From contig NZ_CP045644.1 in NCBI RefSeq assembly GCF_009498455.1, positions 7,071,001-7,135,000 on the forward strand: a stretch of DNA of 64,000 bases. The letters are read 5' to 3'. Below are positions 9,413 to 20,145 of the stretch, in pieces. How positions within the stretch are numbered: position 1 is the first letter of the stretch; each line of letters begins with the position of its first letter. This stretch comes from Variovorax paradoxus (GTDB lineage: Bacteria > Pseudomonadota > Gammaproteobacteria > Burkholderiales > Burkholderiaceae_C). The position numbers and the translations under genes are program-made. The notes below the pieces were generated by a model. That model was not told the DNA's origin. It did no database searches and was given only the letters and a program-made list of their open reading frames with translations.

Positions 9413-9533
9413 GGTGACGTTGTCTCGCGGCAGTGGCCGGCAGAGACGGGGCTTGTTCCTGACCGCCAAGCATAGGCCTTGCGAACGCCTGGTTCTGCAG
9501 GGGCCACCGTCACCACGGTCGCCCCTTCCACGC

Positions 9534-10745
9534 TCACAGGTAGTTGAACAACGAAATACTGTTCAACCGCGCAAACGTCATCTGCGTCGCCTGCAGCGAC
9601 GTCTGCCGCTGATAGAAATCAGAAATCGCGGCGTACGGGTCGAGGTCCTCGATCGACGACAGGTAGCTCTCCTCCTGCAGTTTGTTCATCGCACCGGCGC
9701 TGTCGAGCGCCTCCAGTTCGACCTGGCGCGAGCCCACCGACGACAGCACGGTGAGCACGTTGTCGTGCGCGTTCGTGACCTTCACGTTGGCGGTGCTCAA
9801 CGCGTTGCGCAGCTGCGCCTGGGCCGCGGCGCCGCCGCCGTTGAGCGGTGCGCGCAGCGCGGTCACCAGCTCGCCCAGGGCCGCGAAGATGTCGGTGCCG
9901 GCGTTCTGCGCGGTCGACACATCGAAGCTGTCGCCGTTGGCGGGCGTGCCGCTGATGGCGATCTGCACGCCGCCGAACGAGATCGGGGTTCCGGCGGTGA
10001 AGGTGCCGCTCGCGGCCACCACCGGCGGCGTGTCCTTGGTCATCACCGTGTAGTCGGTGCCGGTGAAGCGGATGGTGAAATCCTTGCCGTAGTTGGGTGC
10101 GGTGGCATCGGTGGTGCTCACCGCGCCGAACACGCCCGAGCCGGTGTTGCCGGGTGCGCCCGACGCCACGTAGCCCGCGCCGCCCTGCACCGTCTGGAAG
10201 ATGCTGCGGCCGTCGTCCGAGGTCGACATCTGGCGCGCCACGTCGATCTGCATCAGCCGCTCGCCCTGGTCGCCCACGTACTGCACGCCGCCGCCGTCGG
10301 CCATCACGAAGGGCGGGCTGCCGCTCTTGAAGCCGGCGAACAGGTACTGCCCGCTGCCGTTGTCGCTGTTGGCCACGCCCACGAGCTGCTCCAGGCTGCT
10401 CTGGATGGCGGTGGCGAGCGAGCCGCGGTCGGCGTCCGACAGGCTGCCGCCGCCGGCCTGCACGACCAGCGTCTTCACGTGCTGCAGGATCGACGTCACC
10501 GAGTCGAGCGCGTTCTCTTCGGCCGACAGCGCCAGCGCCGCGCGCTGGCGGCTGGTGGTGAACTGGGCGCCCTCCGCCAGCGTCTGGCTCACGCCGAGCG
10601 CGCGCGCCGCGCCCACGGGATCGTCGCCGGCCGACAAAAACTTGGAATTCGTCGCCAGCTGCTGCTGGACCCTGAACAGCTTCTGCTGCTGCAGGCCCAT
10701 CGACTGCAGGCTCTGTTCGAAGAAGGATTGGGTGCTGATGCGCAT
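9534..10745 (-). CDS. flgL: FlgL, hook-filament junction protein (HAP3)
   Basis: 403 residues. It begins MRISTQSFFEQSLQSM and ends ATQMTFARLNSISLFNYL, the paired terminal helices that FlgL shares with flagellin. SKFLSAGDDPVGAARAL in the N-terminal domain is the flagellin/FlgL signature. The central part is the variable surface domain. FlgL joins the filament to FlgK at the hook tip and is exported without a cleaved signal. It lies 35 bases after flgK and should share its promoter. Confidence 0.95.
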   Translation of the reverse strand: MRISTQSFFEQSLQSMGLQQQKLFRVQQQLATNSKFLSAGDDPVGAARALGVSQTLAEGAQFTTSRQRAALALSAEENALDSVTSILQHVKTLVVQAGGGSLSDADRGSLATAIQSSLEQLVGVANSDNGSGQYLFAGFKSGSPPFVMADGGGVQYVGDQGERLMQIDVARQMSTSDDGRSIFQTVQGGAGYVASGAPGNTGSGVFGAVSTTDATAPNYGKDFTIRFTGTDYTVMTKDTPPVVAASGTFTAGTPISFGGVQIAISGTPANGDSFDVSTAQNAGTDIFAALGELVTALRAPLNGGGAAAQAQLRNALSTANVKVTNAHDNVLTVLSSVGSRQVELEALDSAGAMNKLQEESYLSSIEDLDPYAAISDFYQRQTSLQATQMTFARLNSISLFNYL

Positions 10746-10780
10746 CGCGGGTCCTGAAATCTGTGCGTGGGGTGTGGAGC

Positions 10781-12745
10781 TCAGTTGCTGATGCCGAGGA
10801 TGGCATCGAACATCGCCGAGGCGGTCTGGATCACCTTGGCGTTGGCCTGGTACATCTGCTGGAACATCAGCAGGTTGCCGGTTTCCTCGTCCTGGTTGAC
10901 GCCGGAAATCGCGCGCTGGCTGGCCTTGATCTGGCCGGTCACGCTGTCCTGCGTGGTGGCGGCGACCTTGATCGACATGGCGCGGTTGCCGACGTCGCTC
11001 ACCAGCTGCGAATAGGCGCCGTTGAAGGTCGCGGTGCCGTTCGACATGGTGGTCTTGCGCTGCAGCGCGCCCAGCAGCAGCGCGTTGCCGCCGTCGGAGA
11101 CGCCGCCGGTGTTCTTGCCGATGGTGAAGGTGTCGCCCTGCGCGGGCGCGCCCGTCATGCCCACGGTGATGCCGTCGAAGCTCATCTTCGCGCCCGCCGT
11201 GTACGGCACGGGTGTGCCGGCCGGGTAGCTGGTGGCGGTGCCGTCGGCGCGCGTGACGGTCACGGCCGAGCCGGCCGGAAAGCCCGACAGCGTGCCGGTT
11301 CCCGCGTTGAAGCTCAGCGTGACGGTGCCGGCCAGCGGCGAGCCCGGGTACGCGGCATCGACCGTGGCCGCACCCAGTGCGCCGCTGCCCTTGTTGCCCG
11401 CGGTGTTGCCGGTGATCACGGGCGACGCGGCGGCCACCTTCGCCGGGTCGCGCACCTGCACGTCGAGGTCGCGCGCGCCGGTGCGCGTGGGCTGCACCAG
11501 GAACGAATCGCCGGCCTGCGCCGTGCCGCTCGCGGCCGTGAGGCTCACGCCGTCGAAGCTGATCGGGAAGGTCGTGAAGCTGCCCATCGGCGTCTTGTCC
11601 GACAGCCGCGTGACCGTGTAGGTGAGCGTGCCCGCCACGTCGGTGACGCTGACGTTGTAGTCGCTGGTCGTGAGCTTCGATGCATCGGTCAGCGTGGCGC
11701 CGAATTCGAGGTTGCCCGTGTTGCCGGCGTTGGCGATCGTGCCCGGCACGGCCTGCGAGAAGAAGTTCTGGCCCAGCACGCCGTTCAGGTCCACGCCCAG
11801 CTTGTGCTGCGCATTCACCGCGTCGGCCACCGACATGGCGAGCCGGCCGATGGCGTTCTGCGTGGGAATCAGCGTGTCCTTGCGAAAGGCCATGAGGCCG
11901 CCGAGCACGCCGCCGGTGAAGGCGCTGTCGTCGAGCTCGACGGTGTTGCCGGCAAAGCCCGACAGCGCCACCACCTGGCGCGTCGGGTCCGACGACGACG
12001 CCACCGCCGCCATCTTCGACGCATGGTCGCCCACCACCAGCGACTGGCCGGTGGCGATGAACACGTTGTACTTGCCGTTGTCCTGCTGCAGCACGCGCAC
12101 GTCGACCACCTGGCTCAGCTCGCTCACGAGCTGATCGCGCTGGTCGAGCAGGTCGTTCGGCGCCTGGCCGCCGGCCACTGCGCTCATCTGGCTGATCTGC
12201 TGGTTCAGGCTGGCGATCTTGGCGGCGTAGGTGTTGATCTGGCTCACGCTGCCCACGATCTGCTCGTTGACCGAAGTGTTCAGGTCCGACAGGTACTGGT
12301 CGGTTGCGCGGAACTTGCTGGCCAGCGACTGCGCCGCGCTGATCATCTGCTGGCGCGCCGCCGGGTCGGCCGGCGTGTTGGCCACGCCCTGCACGCTGGT
12401 GAAGAAGCTCTGCATCAGCGGCGCAATGCCCGAGGTCTTGTCGGCCAGCAGCGTGTCGATGCGGTTGACCTGCACGCCGTTGGTGGCCAGCGCAGCCGAC
12501 TGCGACTGCGCGGTGGCCAGTTGCGCCGTGAGGTAGCGGTCGTAGCTGCGCGCCACGGTCGTCACGTTGGCGCCCGAACCGATGAAGCCCGAGCCGCTGG
12601 CAATGCCGCCGGCCGTGGCGATCTGCGCGATCTGGCGGCTGTAGCCGGCCGTGTACACGTTGGCGGTGTTGTGGGCCGTGGTCATCAGCGCGGTGCGGGC
12701 GACCGCGAGGCCGCTCAGACCTGTGTAGAACATGCTTCCGGACAT
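10781..12745 (-). CDS. flgK: FlgK, hook-filament junction protein (HAP1)
   Basis: 654 residues. The N-terminal GLSGLAVARTALMTTAHNTAN followed by TAGYSRQ is the rod/hook-family start motif in its FlgK form. The C-terminus EETGNLLMFQQMYQANAKVIQTA is the matching end motif. The centre is long and rich in Gly, Ala and Thr. FlgK is the first junction protein on the hook. In this genome flgK does not follow flgJ directly; a block of chemotaxis receptor genes separates them. A sigma-28 promoter match at 12806-12832 lies 60 bases upstream. Confidence 0.95.
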   Translation of the reverse strand: MSGSMFYTGLSGLAVARTALMTTAHNTANVYTAGYSRQIAQIATAGGIASGSGFIGSGANVTTVARSYDRYLTAQLATAQSQSAALATNGVQVNRIDTLLADKTSGIAPLMQSFFTSVQGVANTPADPAARQQMISAAQSLASKFRATDQYLSDLNTSVNEQIVGSVSQINTYAAKIASLNQQISQMSAVAGGQAPNDLLDQRDQLVSELSQVVDVRVLQQDNGKYNVFIATGQSLVVGDHASKMAAVASSSDPTRQVVALSGFAGNTVELDDSAFTGGVLGGLMAFRKDTLIPTQNAIGRLAMSVADAVNAQHKLGVDLNGVLGQNFFSQAVPGTIANAGNTGNLEFGATLTDASKLTTSDYNVSVTDVAGTLTYTVTRLSDKTPMGSFTTFPISFDGVSLTAASGTAQAGDSFLVQPTRTGARDLDVQVRDPAKVAAASPVITGNTAGNKGSGALGAATVDAAYPGSPLAGTVTLSFNAGTGTLSGFPAGSAVTVTRADGTATSYPAGTPVPYTAGAKMSFDGITVGMTGAPAQGDTFTIGKNTGGVSDGGNALLLGALQRKTTMSNGTATFNGAYSQLVSDVGNRAMSIKVAATTQDSVTGQIKASQRAISGVNQDEETGNLLMFQQMYQANAKVIQTASAMFDAILGISN

Positions 12746-12771
12746 AAGGCTTTACCTGTCAAAGGGGTGTG

Positions 12772-12801
12772 GGGGAGCGGCATCGCGCGCGATGCCTCCC
12801 C
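12772..12801. repeat. GC-rich palindrome in the flgK leader
   Basis: A perfect 18-base palindrome (12779-12796, centre CGCG) lies within a longer GGGGAG...TCCCC stem. It is immediately downstream of the sigma-28 -10 box, so it would lie at the very 5' end of the flgK message. There is no T-run on either side, so it is not a typical intrinsic terminator. It could stabilise the message or be a regulator site. Confidence 0.6.
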
Positions 12802-12805
12802 GTAG

Positions 12806-12832
12806 TTATCGGCAGCGCGCGCCCGAAGTTGA
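12806..12832 (-). promoter_or_regulatory. Sigma-28 (FliA) promoter of flgKL
   Basis: Read leftward: -35 TCAACTTC, 11 bases, -10 GCCGATAA. The -10 is the full sigma-28 consensus, and the spacing matches the flgM site at 30257-30283. It lies between the MCP gene ending at 12859 and flgK starting at 12745. flgK and flgL would be expressed with the late class. Confidence 0.75.
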
Positions 12833-12858
12833 GGGCGCACACATTCATGCCGTCTTTC

Positions 12859-14577
12859 TCAGAACTCCGACCAGTCGCCCTTGGCGTCGCCGGCCATCGC
12901 GAGCTGTGGTGTGCCAGTCGGTTCCCGGCGCGTGGGCAGCGCCTTGGCGCGCGGCTTGGGCGTCGGCTTCGGTGCTTTCGGAATCGGCGTGATGCGCGTG
13001 AAGCCGGCGCGCGTCGTCGCGACCGCGTTCGCATCGAGCTTGAAGACGCTCACGGCCTGCACGAGGCTGCCCGCCTGTTCCTGCAGCGACTGCGCCGCGG
13101 CCGAAGCCTCTTCGACCAGTGCCGCGTTCTGCTGCGTGACCTGGTCCATCTGCGTGATCGCCTGGTTGATCTGCTCGATGCCCGAGGTCTGCTCCTGGCT
13201 CGCTGCGGTGATCTCGCCCATGATGTCCGTCACGCGCTTCACGCTGCCCACGATCTCTTCCATCGTGCGGCCGGCTTCTGCGACCTGCTTGCTGCCCTCT
13301 TCGACTTTTTCCACCGAGTCGCCGATCAGGGTCTTGATTTCCTTGGCGGCTGCGGCGGAGCGTTGGGCCAAGCTGCGGACTTCGGACGCCACGACGGCAA
13401 AGCCGCGGCCTTGCTCACCCGCGCGAGCAGCTTCGACAGCCGCATTCAACGCAAGGATGTTGGTCTGGAACGCGATGCCATCGATCACGCCGATGATGTC
13501 GACGATCTTCTTGGACGACGCGTTGATCGAGCCCATCGTGTCCACGACTTGCGACACGACCGCGCCGCCCTTGACTGCCACTTCAGAAGCGGAGACAGCC
13601 AGCTGGTTCGCCTGCCGCGCGTTGTCCGCGTTCTGCTTCACCGTCGAGGTCAGCTCTTCCATCGACGCCGCCGTCTGCTCCAGCGAACTCGCTTGCTCTT
13701 CCGTGCGCGACGACAGATCCTGGTTGCCCGAAGCGATCTGCCCCGACGCCGTGGCGATCGTCTCCGTGCCCGTGCGCACCTCGCCCACCACCTTCGCCAG
13801 GTTGGCGTTCATGTCCTTCAGCGCCTGCATCAGCTGGCCCGTCTCGTCCCGGCTGTCCACGCGGATGTTCGCGCTCAGGTCGCCGGCGGCCACCGTCTCG
13901 GCCACACCGACCGCCTTCGCCAGCGGGCGCACGATGCTGCGCGAGATGAAGAAGGCGAACAGGCCGCCCAGCAGCACCGTGAGCGCCGTCAGCAGCAGCC
14001 GCAGGTTGAAGCTCTTCGCATTCGCCGCGTCGATGGCGTGGCTCATGTCGTCGATGGCGCGGCGCTCGATGGCCAGCAGTTCGAGCACGCGGTTTTCGTA
14101 GGCCTTGGCCGCCGGCTGGAACGACAGCTGGTAGGCGCGCACGGTCTCGACCGTGTTGCCGCTGGCCTTGGCGCGGGTCACGTCGTCCTTGGCGGCCTGG
14201 TACTTGGCGCGCAGCTCGACGATGGACTTGTAGGTCGCTTTTTCTTCGTCCGTGACCAGCAGCGCCTCGACCTTGGCCATGGTCTCGCTGCCCTTCTTCA
14301 CGCTGTCGGTGATCACGTCGGCGAACAGCATCGGCAGCGCCTCGTCGGTGGTGCGCGCGATCATCGAGGTGCGCGCAATGGCCGCATAAGTCAGCACGTA
14401 CCAGTCGGAAATGAGCCGCTCCTTGGCCAGCGGGCTCTGCATCATGATGCGCGTGGCTTCGGCGTTCTTGTGCGCGGACATCAGGCCCACGGCGCTGGAG
14501 ATGATCGACAGCCCCAGCACGACAGCGAAGGCGAGCGTCAGGCGGGTGCCGATGCGAAGGTTCGAAAAGAAGGTCAT
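12859..14577 (-). CDS. Methyl-accepting chemotaxis protein with CheR/B-binding pentapeptide
   Basis: 572 residues: TM1 about 12-32; a four-helix-bundle-type periplasmic sensor about 33-190; TM2 about 191-211; HAMP about 212-265; signalling domain about 280-525 with hairpin tip [20 protein letters not shown]. The tail is Pro/Lys-rich (about 535-560) and ends in DWSEF, a good match to the xWxxF tether of receptors such as Tsr and Tar. It is the last gene of the leftward MCP-aer-cheW-MCP group, 11 bases after cheW. The ligand is unknown. Its signalling module is almost identical to those of the other four receptors here. Confidence 0.93.
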   Translation of the reverse strand: MTFFSNLRIGTRLTLAFAVVLGLSIISSAVGLMSAHKNAEATRIMMQSPLAKERLISDWYVLTYAAIARTSMIARTTDEALPMLFADVITDSVKKGSETMAKVEALLVTDEEKATYKSIVELRAKYQAAKDDVTRAKASGNTVETVRAYQLSFQPAAKAYENRVLELLAIERRAIDDMSHAIDAANAKSFNLRLLLTALTVLLGGLFAFFISRSIVRPLAKAVGVAETVAAGDLSANIRVDSRDETGQLMQALKDMNANLAKVVGEVRTGTETIATASGQIASGNQDLSSRTEEQASSLEQTAASMEELTSTVKQNADNARQANQLAVSASEVAVKGGAVVSQVVDTMGSINASSKKIVDIIGVIDGIAFQTNILALNAAVEAARAGEQGRGFAVVASEVRSLAQRSAAAAKEIKTLIGDSVEKVEEGSKQVAEAGRTMEEIVGSVKRVTDIMGEITAASQEQTSGIEQINQAITQMDQVTQQNAALVEEASAAAQSLQEQAGSLVQAVSVFKLDANAVATTRAGFTRITPIPKAPKPTPKPRAKALPTRREPTGTPQLAMAGDAKGDWSEF

Positions 14578-14587
14578 GGGGTGGCCT

Positions 14588-15094
14588 TCAAACGGTGGCG
14601 GCCGCTTCGATGAGGCCCATCTCTTCGCTGGACATCAGCCGGTCGATGTCCACCAGGATCAGCATGCGTTCGTCCAGCGTGCCCAGGCCGATCAGGTAGT
14701 CGGTGTCGAGCACCGAGCCCATCTCGGGCGCCGGCTTGATCTGCTCGGCCGTGAGCGTGATCACGTCCGACACGCTATCGACCACCATGCCCACCACGCG
14801 GCCCGAGATGTTCAGCACGATCACCACCGTGAACTGGTCGTAGGTGGGTGCGCCCAGCTCGAACTTGATGCGCATGTCGATGATCGGCACGATGATGCCG
14901 CGCAGGTTGACCACGCCCTTGATGTAGTTCGGCGCGTTCGCGATGCGCGTCACGGCGTCGTAGCCGCGCAGCTCCTGCACCTTCTGGATGTCGATGCCGT
15001 ATTCCTCGTCGCCGAGCTTGAAGGTCACGACCTCCAGGCGGTTGGCCACGGCGGACGCGGACGGCGATGTGTTGTCTCTGGTGTGGTTCAGCAT
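14588..15094 (-). CDS. cheW: CheW, chemotaxis coupling protein
   Basis: 168 residues, normal CheW length. It couples receptors to the kinase CheA at the inner membrane. [35 protein letters not shown] and [10 protein letters not shown] are the conserved strands of the two CheW subdomains. ATG 15094 has a strong GAGGAG 9 bases upstream; the longer frame to 15136 overlaps the aer gene. It sits 16 bases after aer and 10 bases before the next MCP. CheA, CheY, CheB and CheR are not in this window and must lie elsewhere. Confidence 0.95.
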   Translation of the reverse strand: MLNHTRDNTSPSASAVANRLEVVTFKLGDEEYGIDIQKVQELRGYDAVTRIANAPNYIKGVVNLRGIIVPIIDMRIKFELGAPTYDQFTVVIVLNISGRVVGMVVDSVSDVITLTAEQIKPAPEMGSVLDTDYLIGLGTLDERMLILVDIDRLMSSEEMGLIEAAATV

Positions 15095-15110
15095 GTGTTC
15101 TTCTCCTCGT

Positions 15111-16733
15111 TCAATACGCATTCCGGACGCCGGCACCCTCGCCCGCCCCGGTCCTGAATACCCCTGCGGCCTGGACCAGGCCCTGCGCCTGTTCCTGCAG
15201 CGACTGCGCCGTGGCCGTGGCCTCTTCGACCAGCGCGGCGTTCTGCTGTGTCACCTGGTCCATCTGCGCGATGGCCTGGTTGATCTGCTCGATGCCCGAG
15301 GTCTGCTCCTGGCTCGCCGTCGTGATCTCGCCCATGATGTCGGTCACGCGCTTCACGCTGCCGACGATCTCCTGCATGGTCCGGCCGGCCTCGGCGACCT
15401 GCTTGCTTCCGGCCTCGACCTTCTCGACCGAGTCGCCGATGAGGGTCTTGATTTCTTTCGCCGCAGCGGCCGAGCGCTGCGCGAGGCTGCGCACTTCCGA
15501 CGCGACCACCGCGAAGCCCTTGCCCTGCTCGCCCGCACGCGCCGCTTCCACCGCCGCGTTCAGCGCGAGGATGTTGGTCTGGAACGCGATGCCGTCGATC
15601 ACGCCGATGATGTCGACGATCTTCTTGGACGACGCATTGATCGAGCCCATCGTGTCGACCACCTGCGACACCACAGCGCCGCCCTTCACGGCGACCTCCG
15701 ATGCGGAGACTGCCAACTGGTTCGCCAGCAGTGCGTTGTCCGCGTTCTGCTTCACGGTCGATGTCAGCTCGTCCATCGACGCCGCCGTCTGCTCCAGCGA
15801 GCTGGCCTGCTGCTCGGTGCGCGACGACAGGTCCTGGTTGCCTGAAGCGATCTGGCTCGACGCCGACATCACGCCCGCCACGTTCGCGCCCACGTCCGCG
15901 ACGATCGCGAACAGGTTGGCGCTCATCTGGTTCAGCGCGCGCAGCAGCCCCGCGATCTCGTCGCCGGGCCGCACCGCGAAGCGCACGAGGTCGCCGCCCG
16001 CGATGGTTCGCGCGACCTCGATGGCCTCGTCGAGCGGACGGAAGATCGTGCGGCCGAGGAACGCACCGAGGCCCAGCCACGCCAGCGCAGCACCGAAGCT
16101 GCCCGCTGCCACGGCGTTGGGCAGCCAGCTGTGCGCGCCGGACGCTGCCGCGAGGCGGGACGCTTCCGTCCAGCCCATCGCCCCCAGGAGCGCCGACAAC
16201 CCAGCCGCCGCGACGGTCACGCCGAACACGCGCCGCCGCACGGGGATGCGCCGCAGCCGCGCCAGCGGATGGGCCCAGCCGCTGCGCACCACTTCGCCCT
16301 GCAGCAGTTCGAGGCCCTTGGCCTCGCCCTCGCGCATGCGGCGGTAGAGCGCATCAGCTGCCGCCACGTCTTCGCGCGCAGGGCGGCTGCGCACGGACAT
16401 GTAGCCCTCGACGCGGCCCTGGTGGCGGATCGGCGTGACATTGGCGAGCACCCAGTAGAAGTCGCCGTTCTTGCGCCGGTTCTTGATGAGGCCGGTCCAG
16501 GGCAGGCCTTGGTCGAGCGTTCGCCAGAGGTCGGCGAAGGCCTCGGGCGGCACGTCCGGATGGCGCACGATGTTGTGCGCCTTGCCCAGCAGTTCGGCGG
16601 CCGCGAAGCCGCTGGCCGCGACGAAGGCCGGGTTGACGTAGGTGATGCGGCCCTTGAGGTCGGTGCGGGACACCAGGGCCTCTTCCTTCGAGAGTTCGTA
16701 TTCGATGTCGGTGACGGGCAGATTGACGCGCAT
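15111..16733 (-). CDS. aer: Aer-like PAS-containing chemoreceptor
   Basis: 540 residues. The N-terminal PAS domain (about 5-115) has [34 protein letters not shown] and [14 protein letters not shown], the features of the Aer family that binds FAD and senses redox or energy state. Two hydrophobic helices at about 165-225 anchor it with almost no periplasmic part. HAMP-like and signalling domains follow (tip [13 protein letters not shown]). No xWxxF tail is seen (it ends VRNAY). FAD binding is inferred from the family. It follows the MCP at 16749 by 15 bases and precedes cheW, so they are probably one transcript. Confidence 0.88.
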   Translation of the reverse strand: MRVNLPVTDIEYELSKEEALVSRTDLKGRITYVNPAFVAASGFAAAELLGKAHNIVRHPDVPPEAFADLWRTLDQGLPWTGLIKNRRKNGDFYWVLANVTPIRHQGRVEGYMSVRSRPAREDVAAADALYRRMREGEAKGLELLQGEVVRSGWAHPLARLRRIPVRRRVFGVTVAAAGLSALLGAMGWTEASRLAAASGAHSWLPNAVAAGSFGAALAWLGLGAFLGRTIFRPLDEAIEVARTIAGGDLVRFAVRPGDEIAGLLRALNQMSANLFAIVADVGANVAGVMSASSQIASGNQDLSSRTEQQASSLEQTAASMDELTSTVKQNADNALLANQLAVSASEVAVKGGAVVSQVVDTMGSINASSKKIVDIIGVIDGIAFQTNILALNAAVEAARAGEQGKGFAVVASEVRSLAQRSAAAAKEIKTLIGDSVEKVEAGSKQVAEAGRTMQEIVGSVKRVTDIMGEITTASQEQTSGIEQINQAIAQMDQVTQQNAALVEEATATAQSLQEQAQGLVQAAGVFRTGAGEGAGVRNAY

Positions 16734-16748
16734 GGCCGGTGCGTCGCC

Positions 16749-18332
16749 TCAAGCCAGCGCCAAGGCGTGGCTGCTGCCGTGGCCGCTGCCGCCAAGGCGG
16801 AACACGCCGACGACCTGCGACAGGCTGCCGGCCTGCTCTTGCAGCGATTGCGCCGCGGCCGAGGCTTCTTCGACCAGCGCCGCGTTCTGCTGCGTCACCT
16901 GGTCCATCTGCGTGATCGCCTGGTTGATCTGCTCGATGCCCGAGGTCTGCTCCTGGCTGGCAGCGGTGATCTCGCCCATGATGTCCGTCACGCGCTTCAC
17001 GCTGCCCACGATCTCTTCCATCGTGCGGCCGGCTTCGGCGACCTGTTTGCTGCCTTCTTCGACCTTCTCCACCGAGTCACCGATCAGCGTCTTGATTTCC
17101 TTGGCAGCTGCGGCCGAACGCTGCGCGAGGCTGCGGACTTCGGAAGCGACCACTGCAAAACCCCGGCCTTGCTCGCCTGCTCGTGCAGCTTCAACAGCCG
17201 CGTTCAGCGCCAGGATGTTGGTCTGGAACGCAATGCCGTCGATCACGCCGATGATGTCGACGATCTTCTTGGACGACGCGTTGATCGAGCCCATCGTGTC
17301 CACCACCTGCGACACCACGGCGCCGCCCTTGACGGCCACTTCAGAAGCGGAGACAGCCAGCTGGTTCGCCTGTCGCGCGTTGTCCGCGTTCTGCTTGACC
17401 GTCGAGGTCAGCTCTTCCATCGACGCTGCCGTCTGCTCCAGCGAACTGGCCTGTTCTTCCGTGCGTGACGACAGGTCCTGATTCCCCGAGGCGATCTGCC
17501 CTGACGCCGTGGCGATCGTCTCCGTGCCCGTGCGCACCTCGCCCACCACCTTGGCGAGATTCGCGTTCATGTCCTTCAGCGCCTGCATCAACTGGCCCGT
17601 CTCGTCGCGGCTGTCCACGCGGATGTTCGCGCTCAGGTCGCCGGCCGCCACCGTCTCGGCCACTTCGAGCGCATGGCCCAGCGGGCGCACGATGCCCAGC
17701 GTGAGGCGCCAGGCGAACAGCGCGCCCAGCACCAGTGCGATGGCCGACAGCGCGAGCAGCGTGGTGCGGCCGTCGGTGTGGTCGGCCGCGATGCCCTTGG
17801 CGGCGGCGTCGATCTTCTCGCGCTGGTGGTTCGCCAGGCTTTCGACGGCATTGGCGTAGACGGAGAGCGCCGCGCTGAACTTGGTGTCGACCAGCACATT
17901 GGCTTCGTCGAGCTTCTTCTCGTCTTTCAGCTTGTTGAGCGTGCCCACGGTCTCGAGCACGACGACGCGCGCCGCGACCACGGCGGCATAGAGCGCCTTT
18001 TCTTCCGGGCTGGCGAGCATGGCCTCCAGCTGCTTCTGCGCCGGCGTGATGCGCGCCGACCCTGCGGCCTGGACCTTGGCGAAATACGCCGCAACCTCGG
18101 GATCGGTGGTCTTCACCATCGCGTAGTTGGCGACGGTGTTCGACCTGAGCAGGCTGAGCCATTCGTTCGCCAGCCGCTCCTTGACCAGCGCACCCTGCAC
18201 CATCTCATCGGTCGCCTGGCCCACGTTCGTGAGGCGCAGCACGCCGGTGCCCGCAATGAACGCCATCAGCAGCAGCAACGCCGCGAAGCCGAGCCCGAGG
18301 CGGGTGCCGATTTTCAGATCCTTCAAACTCAT
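16749..18332 (-). CDS. Methyl-accepting chemotaxis protein
   Basis: 527 residues: TM1 about 12-30 ([16 protein letters not shown]); a helical-bundle sensor about 31-190; TM2 about 193-210; HAMP; signalling domain about 250-500. The C-terminus ([11 protein letters not shown]) has no CheR/CheB tether, so its adaptation would rely on tethered partners. First gene of a likely four-gene transcript (MCP, aer, cheW, MCP) led by the sigma-28 site at 18397-18423. Its signalling domain matches that of the MCP at 12859 almost residue for residue. The ligand is unknown. Confidence 0.92.
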   Translation of the reverse strand: MSLKDLKIGTRLGLGFAALLLLMAFIAGTGVLRLTNVGQATDEMVQGALVKERLANEWLSLLRSNTVANYAMVKTTDPEVAAYFAKVQAAGSARITPAQKQLEAMLASPEEKALYAAVVAARVVVLETVGTLNKLKDEKKLDEANVLVDTKFSAALSVYANAVESLANHQREKIDAAAKGIAADHTDGRTTLLALSAIALVLGALFAWRLTLGIVRPLGHALEVAETVAAGDLSANIRVDSRDETGQLMQALKDMNANLAKVVGEVRTGTETIATASGQIASGNQDLSSRTEEQASSLEQTAASMEELTSTVKQNADNARQANQLAVSASEVAVKGGAVVSQVVDTMGSINASSKKIVDIIGVIDGIAFQTNILALNAAVEAARAGEQGRGFAVVASEVRSLAQRSAAAAKEIKTLIGDSVEKVEEGSKQVAEAGRTMEEIVGSVKRVTDIMGEITAASQEQTSGIEQINQAITQMDQVTQQNAALVEEASAAAQSLQEQAGSLSQVVGVFRLGGSGHGSSHALALA

Positions 18333-18370
18333 TGCGCTTTTCTTCCTTCCATAACAGGGGCCATGTCGGA

Positions 18371-18384
18371 GTGGCTCGAGCCAC
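18371..18384. repeat. Perfect 14-base palindrome in the MCP leader
   Basis: GTGGCTCGAGCCAC lies between the sigma-28 -10 box (18397) and the MCP start (18332), in the same relative place as the palindrome in front of flgK. No T-run follows, so it is not an obvious terminator. Confidence 0.5.
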
Positions 18385-18396
18385 CCCGTCTCCCTG

Positions 18397-18423
18397 TTAT
18401 CGGCGGCGGCCCGCCAGACTTGA
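18397..18423 (-). promoter_or_regulatory. Sigma-28 (FliA) promoter of the MCP-aer-cheW-MCP genes
   Basis: Read leftward: -35 TCAAGTCT, 11 bases, -10 GCCGATAA. The -10 is full consensus. It lies between the stop of the MCP at 18435 and the start of the MCP at 18332. Chemotaxis genes are standard sigma-28 targets. Confidence 0.75.
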
Positions 18424-18434
18424 GTTCTTTTTTC

Positions 18435-20138
18435 TCAAAATTCGGTCCAGTCGTTCTTGCCGTCGGTGGCCATGGCAAGTTGGGGGGCGCCGCTGGCCTC
18501 GCGGCGGGCAGGCAGCGCCCCGGTGCGCGGCCTGGCGGTCGGCGCGACGCGCGTGAAGCCGCTGCGAAGGGCCTCCACCGAGTGGGGGTGGGCATCGAGC
18601 TTGAAGACGCTCACGGCCTGCACGAGGCTGCCGGCCTGCTCCTGCAGCGACTGCGCCGCCGCCGAGGCTTCTTCGACCAGCGCCGCGTTCTGCTGCGTCA
18701 CCTGGTCCATCTGGACGATGGCCTGGTTGATCTGTTCGATGCCCGAGGTCTGCTCCTGGCTCGCCGCGGTGATCTCTCCCATGATGTCCGTCACGCGCTT
18801 CACGCTGCCCACGATCTCTTCCATCGTGCGGCCGGCTTCTGCGACCTGCTTGCTGCCTTCTTCGACCTTCTCTACCGAGTCGCCGATGAGGGTCTTGATT
18901 TCCTTGGCGGCTGCGGCGGAGCGTTGCGCCAAGCTGCGAACTTCGGAAGCAACCACCGCAAAGCCTCGGCCTTGCTCACCGGCACGCGCTGCTTCAACGG
19001 CCGCATTCAGCGCCAGGATGTTGGTCTGGAACGCAATGCCATCGATCACACCGATGATGTCCACGATCTTTTTCGACGACGCGTTGATCGAGCCCATCGT
19101 GTCGACCACCTGCGACACCACGGCACCGCCCTTCACCGCGACTTCCGACGCCGTCACCGCCAGCTGGTTCGCCTGCCGCGCGTTGTCCGCGTTCTGCTTC
19201 ACCGTCGAGGTCAGTTCTTCCATCGACGCCGCCGTCTGCTCCAGCGAGCTGGCCTGCTCTTCCGTGCGCGACGACAGGTCCTGGTTGCCCGAGGCGATCT
19301 GCCCCGAGGCCGTGGCGATCGTCTGCGTGCCCGTGCGCACTTCGCCCACGATCTTCACCAGGCTTTCGTTCATCTCCTTGAGCGCATGCATCAGGCGGCC
19401 GGTCTCGTCCGTCGACCGCACCTCGATGCGCGAGCTGATGTCCCCCGCAGCGACCTTCTCGGCCACCTGCACGGCCTCGTCGAGCGGGCGCGTGATCGAA
19501 CGCATGATGAGCCAGGCAATGGCGGCGCCCACCAGGATCGCCACCGCGCCCAGTGCCAGCATCAGGTTGCGTGCCCACAGGTAGCCGGCCATGGCCTGCG
19601 CGTTGGCCGACGCGGCCAGGACGCTTTCCTGGGCGCTCATGGCGTCGAGCTCCGTGATCACGCTGCGCACGGCCGGCTGGAACTTCGAGATGAAGAGCGT
19701 CGTCGCCTCTTCGTTGCGGTTCTGCAGCGCCAGTTCGGTCATCTGGTTGTTCAGCGGCACGACCACCGCCACCTTCTCGTCGGCTCTCGCAAGCAGCGCC
19801 TTGCCGTCGGCCGTGTCCACCAGCCCGGCGAGCACCTTGCGCGCCCCGGAAAATTGCTCGCGGGCCGCGGCGATGCGCCGGGCCTCCTCGCGCATGGTGT
19901 CCGCATCGGTCAGCAGGATCATGTTGCTGTCGAAGATCGCGATGTCGCGGATCGCATCCGCCATCTTGTTGACGGCTTCCAACCGCGCGTTGTTGCCGGT
20001 GACGATGCCGTCCAGGCGCGCCTGCACGTCGGCCATCGACCGCAGGCCAAGGCCGGCCACGCCGGCCAGCAGAAGGAGCACGGTGGCAAAGCCAAGGCCG
20101 AGGCGTGTGCCGATCTTGAGATTGGAGAATGAATTCAT
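18435..20138 (-). CDS. Methyl-accepting chemotaxis protein with pentapeptide tail
   Basis: 567 residues from ATG 20138. TM1 is about 12-30; the helical-bundle sensor about 31-185 contains [21 protein letters not shown]2 is about 190-210; HAMP and the shared signalling domain follow. It ends NDWTEF, the xWxxF tether for CheR/CheB, after a basic linker. The start is 7 bases after the stop of the small two-helix ORF, with no Shine-Dalgarno of its own, so translational coupling is likely. An in-frame ATG at 20168 would overlap that ORF. The ligand is unknown. Confidence 0.92.
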   Translation of the reverse strand: MNSFSNLKIGTRLGLGFATVLLLLAGVAGLGLRSMADVQARLDGIVTGNNARLEAVNKMADAIRDIAIFDSNMILLTDADTMREEARRIAAAREQFSGARKVLAGLVDTADGKALLARADEKVAVVVPLNNQMTELALQNRNEEATTLFISKFQPAVRSVITELDAMSAQESVLAASANAQAMAGYLWARNLMLALGAVAILVGAAIAWLIMRSITRPLDEAVQVAEKVAAGDISSRIEVRSTDETGRLMHALKEMNESLVKIVGEVRTGTQTIATASGQIASGNQDLSSRTEEQASSLEQTAASMEELTSTVKQNADNARQANQLAVTASEVAVKGGAVVSQVVDTMGSINASSKKIVDIIGVIDGIAFQTNILALNAAVEAARAGEQGRGFAVVASEVRSLAQRSAAAAKEIKTLIGDSVEKVEEGSKQVAEAGRTMEEIVGSVKRVTDIMGEITAASQEQTSGIEQINQAIVQMDQVTQQNAALVEEASAAAQSLQEQAGSLVQAVSVFKLDAHPHSVEALRSGFTRVAPTARPRTGALPARREASGAPQLAMATDGKNDWTEF

Positions 20139-20145
20139 GGGGTTG

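Noticed and set aside
9098..9469. A 123-codon ORF as an intact gene
   Set aside because: Hydrophobic part ends at the C run and continues in another frame; the tail after it is shadow sequence.
10763..12805. 680-codon plus-strand frame across flgK
   Set aside because: Antisense of flgK with shadow-type composition; no ribosome site or motif.
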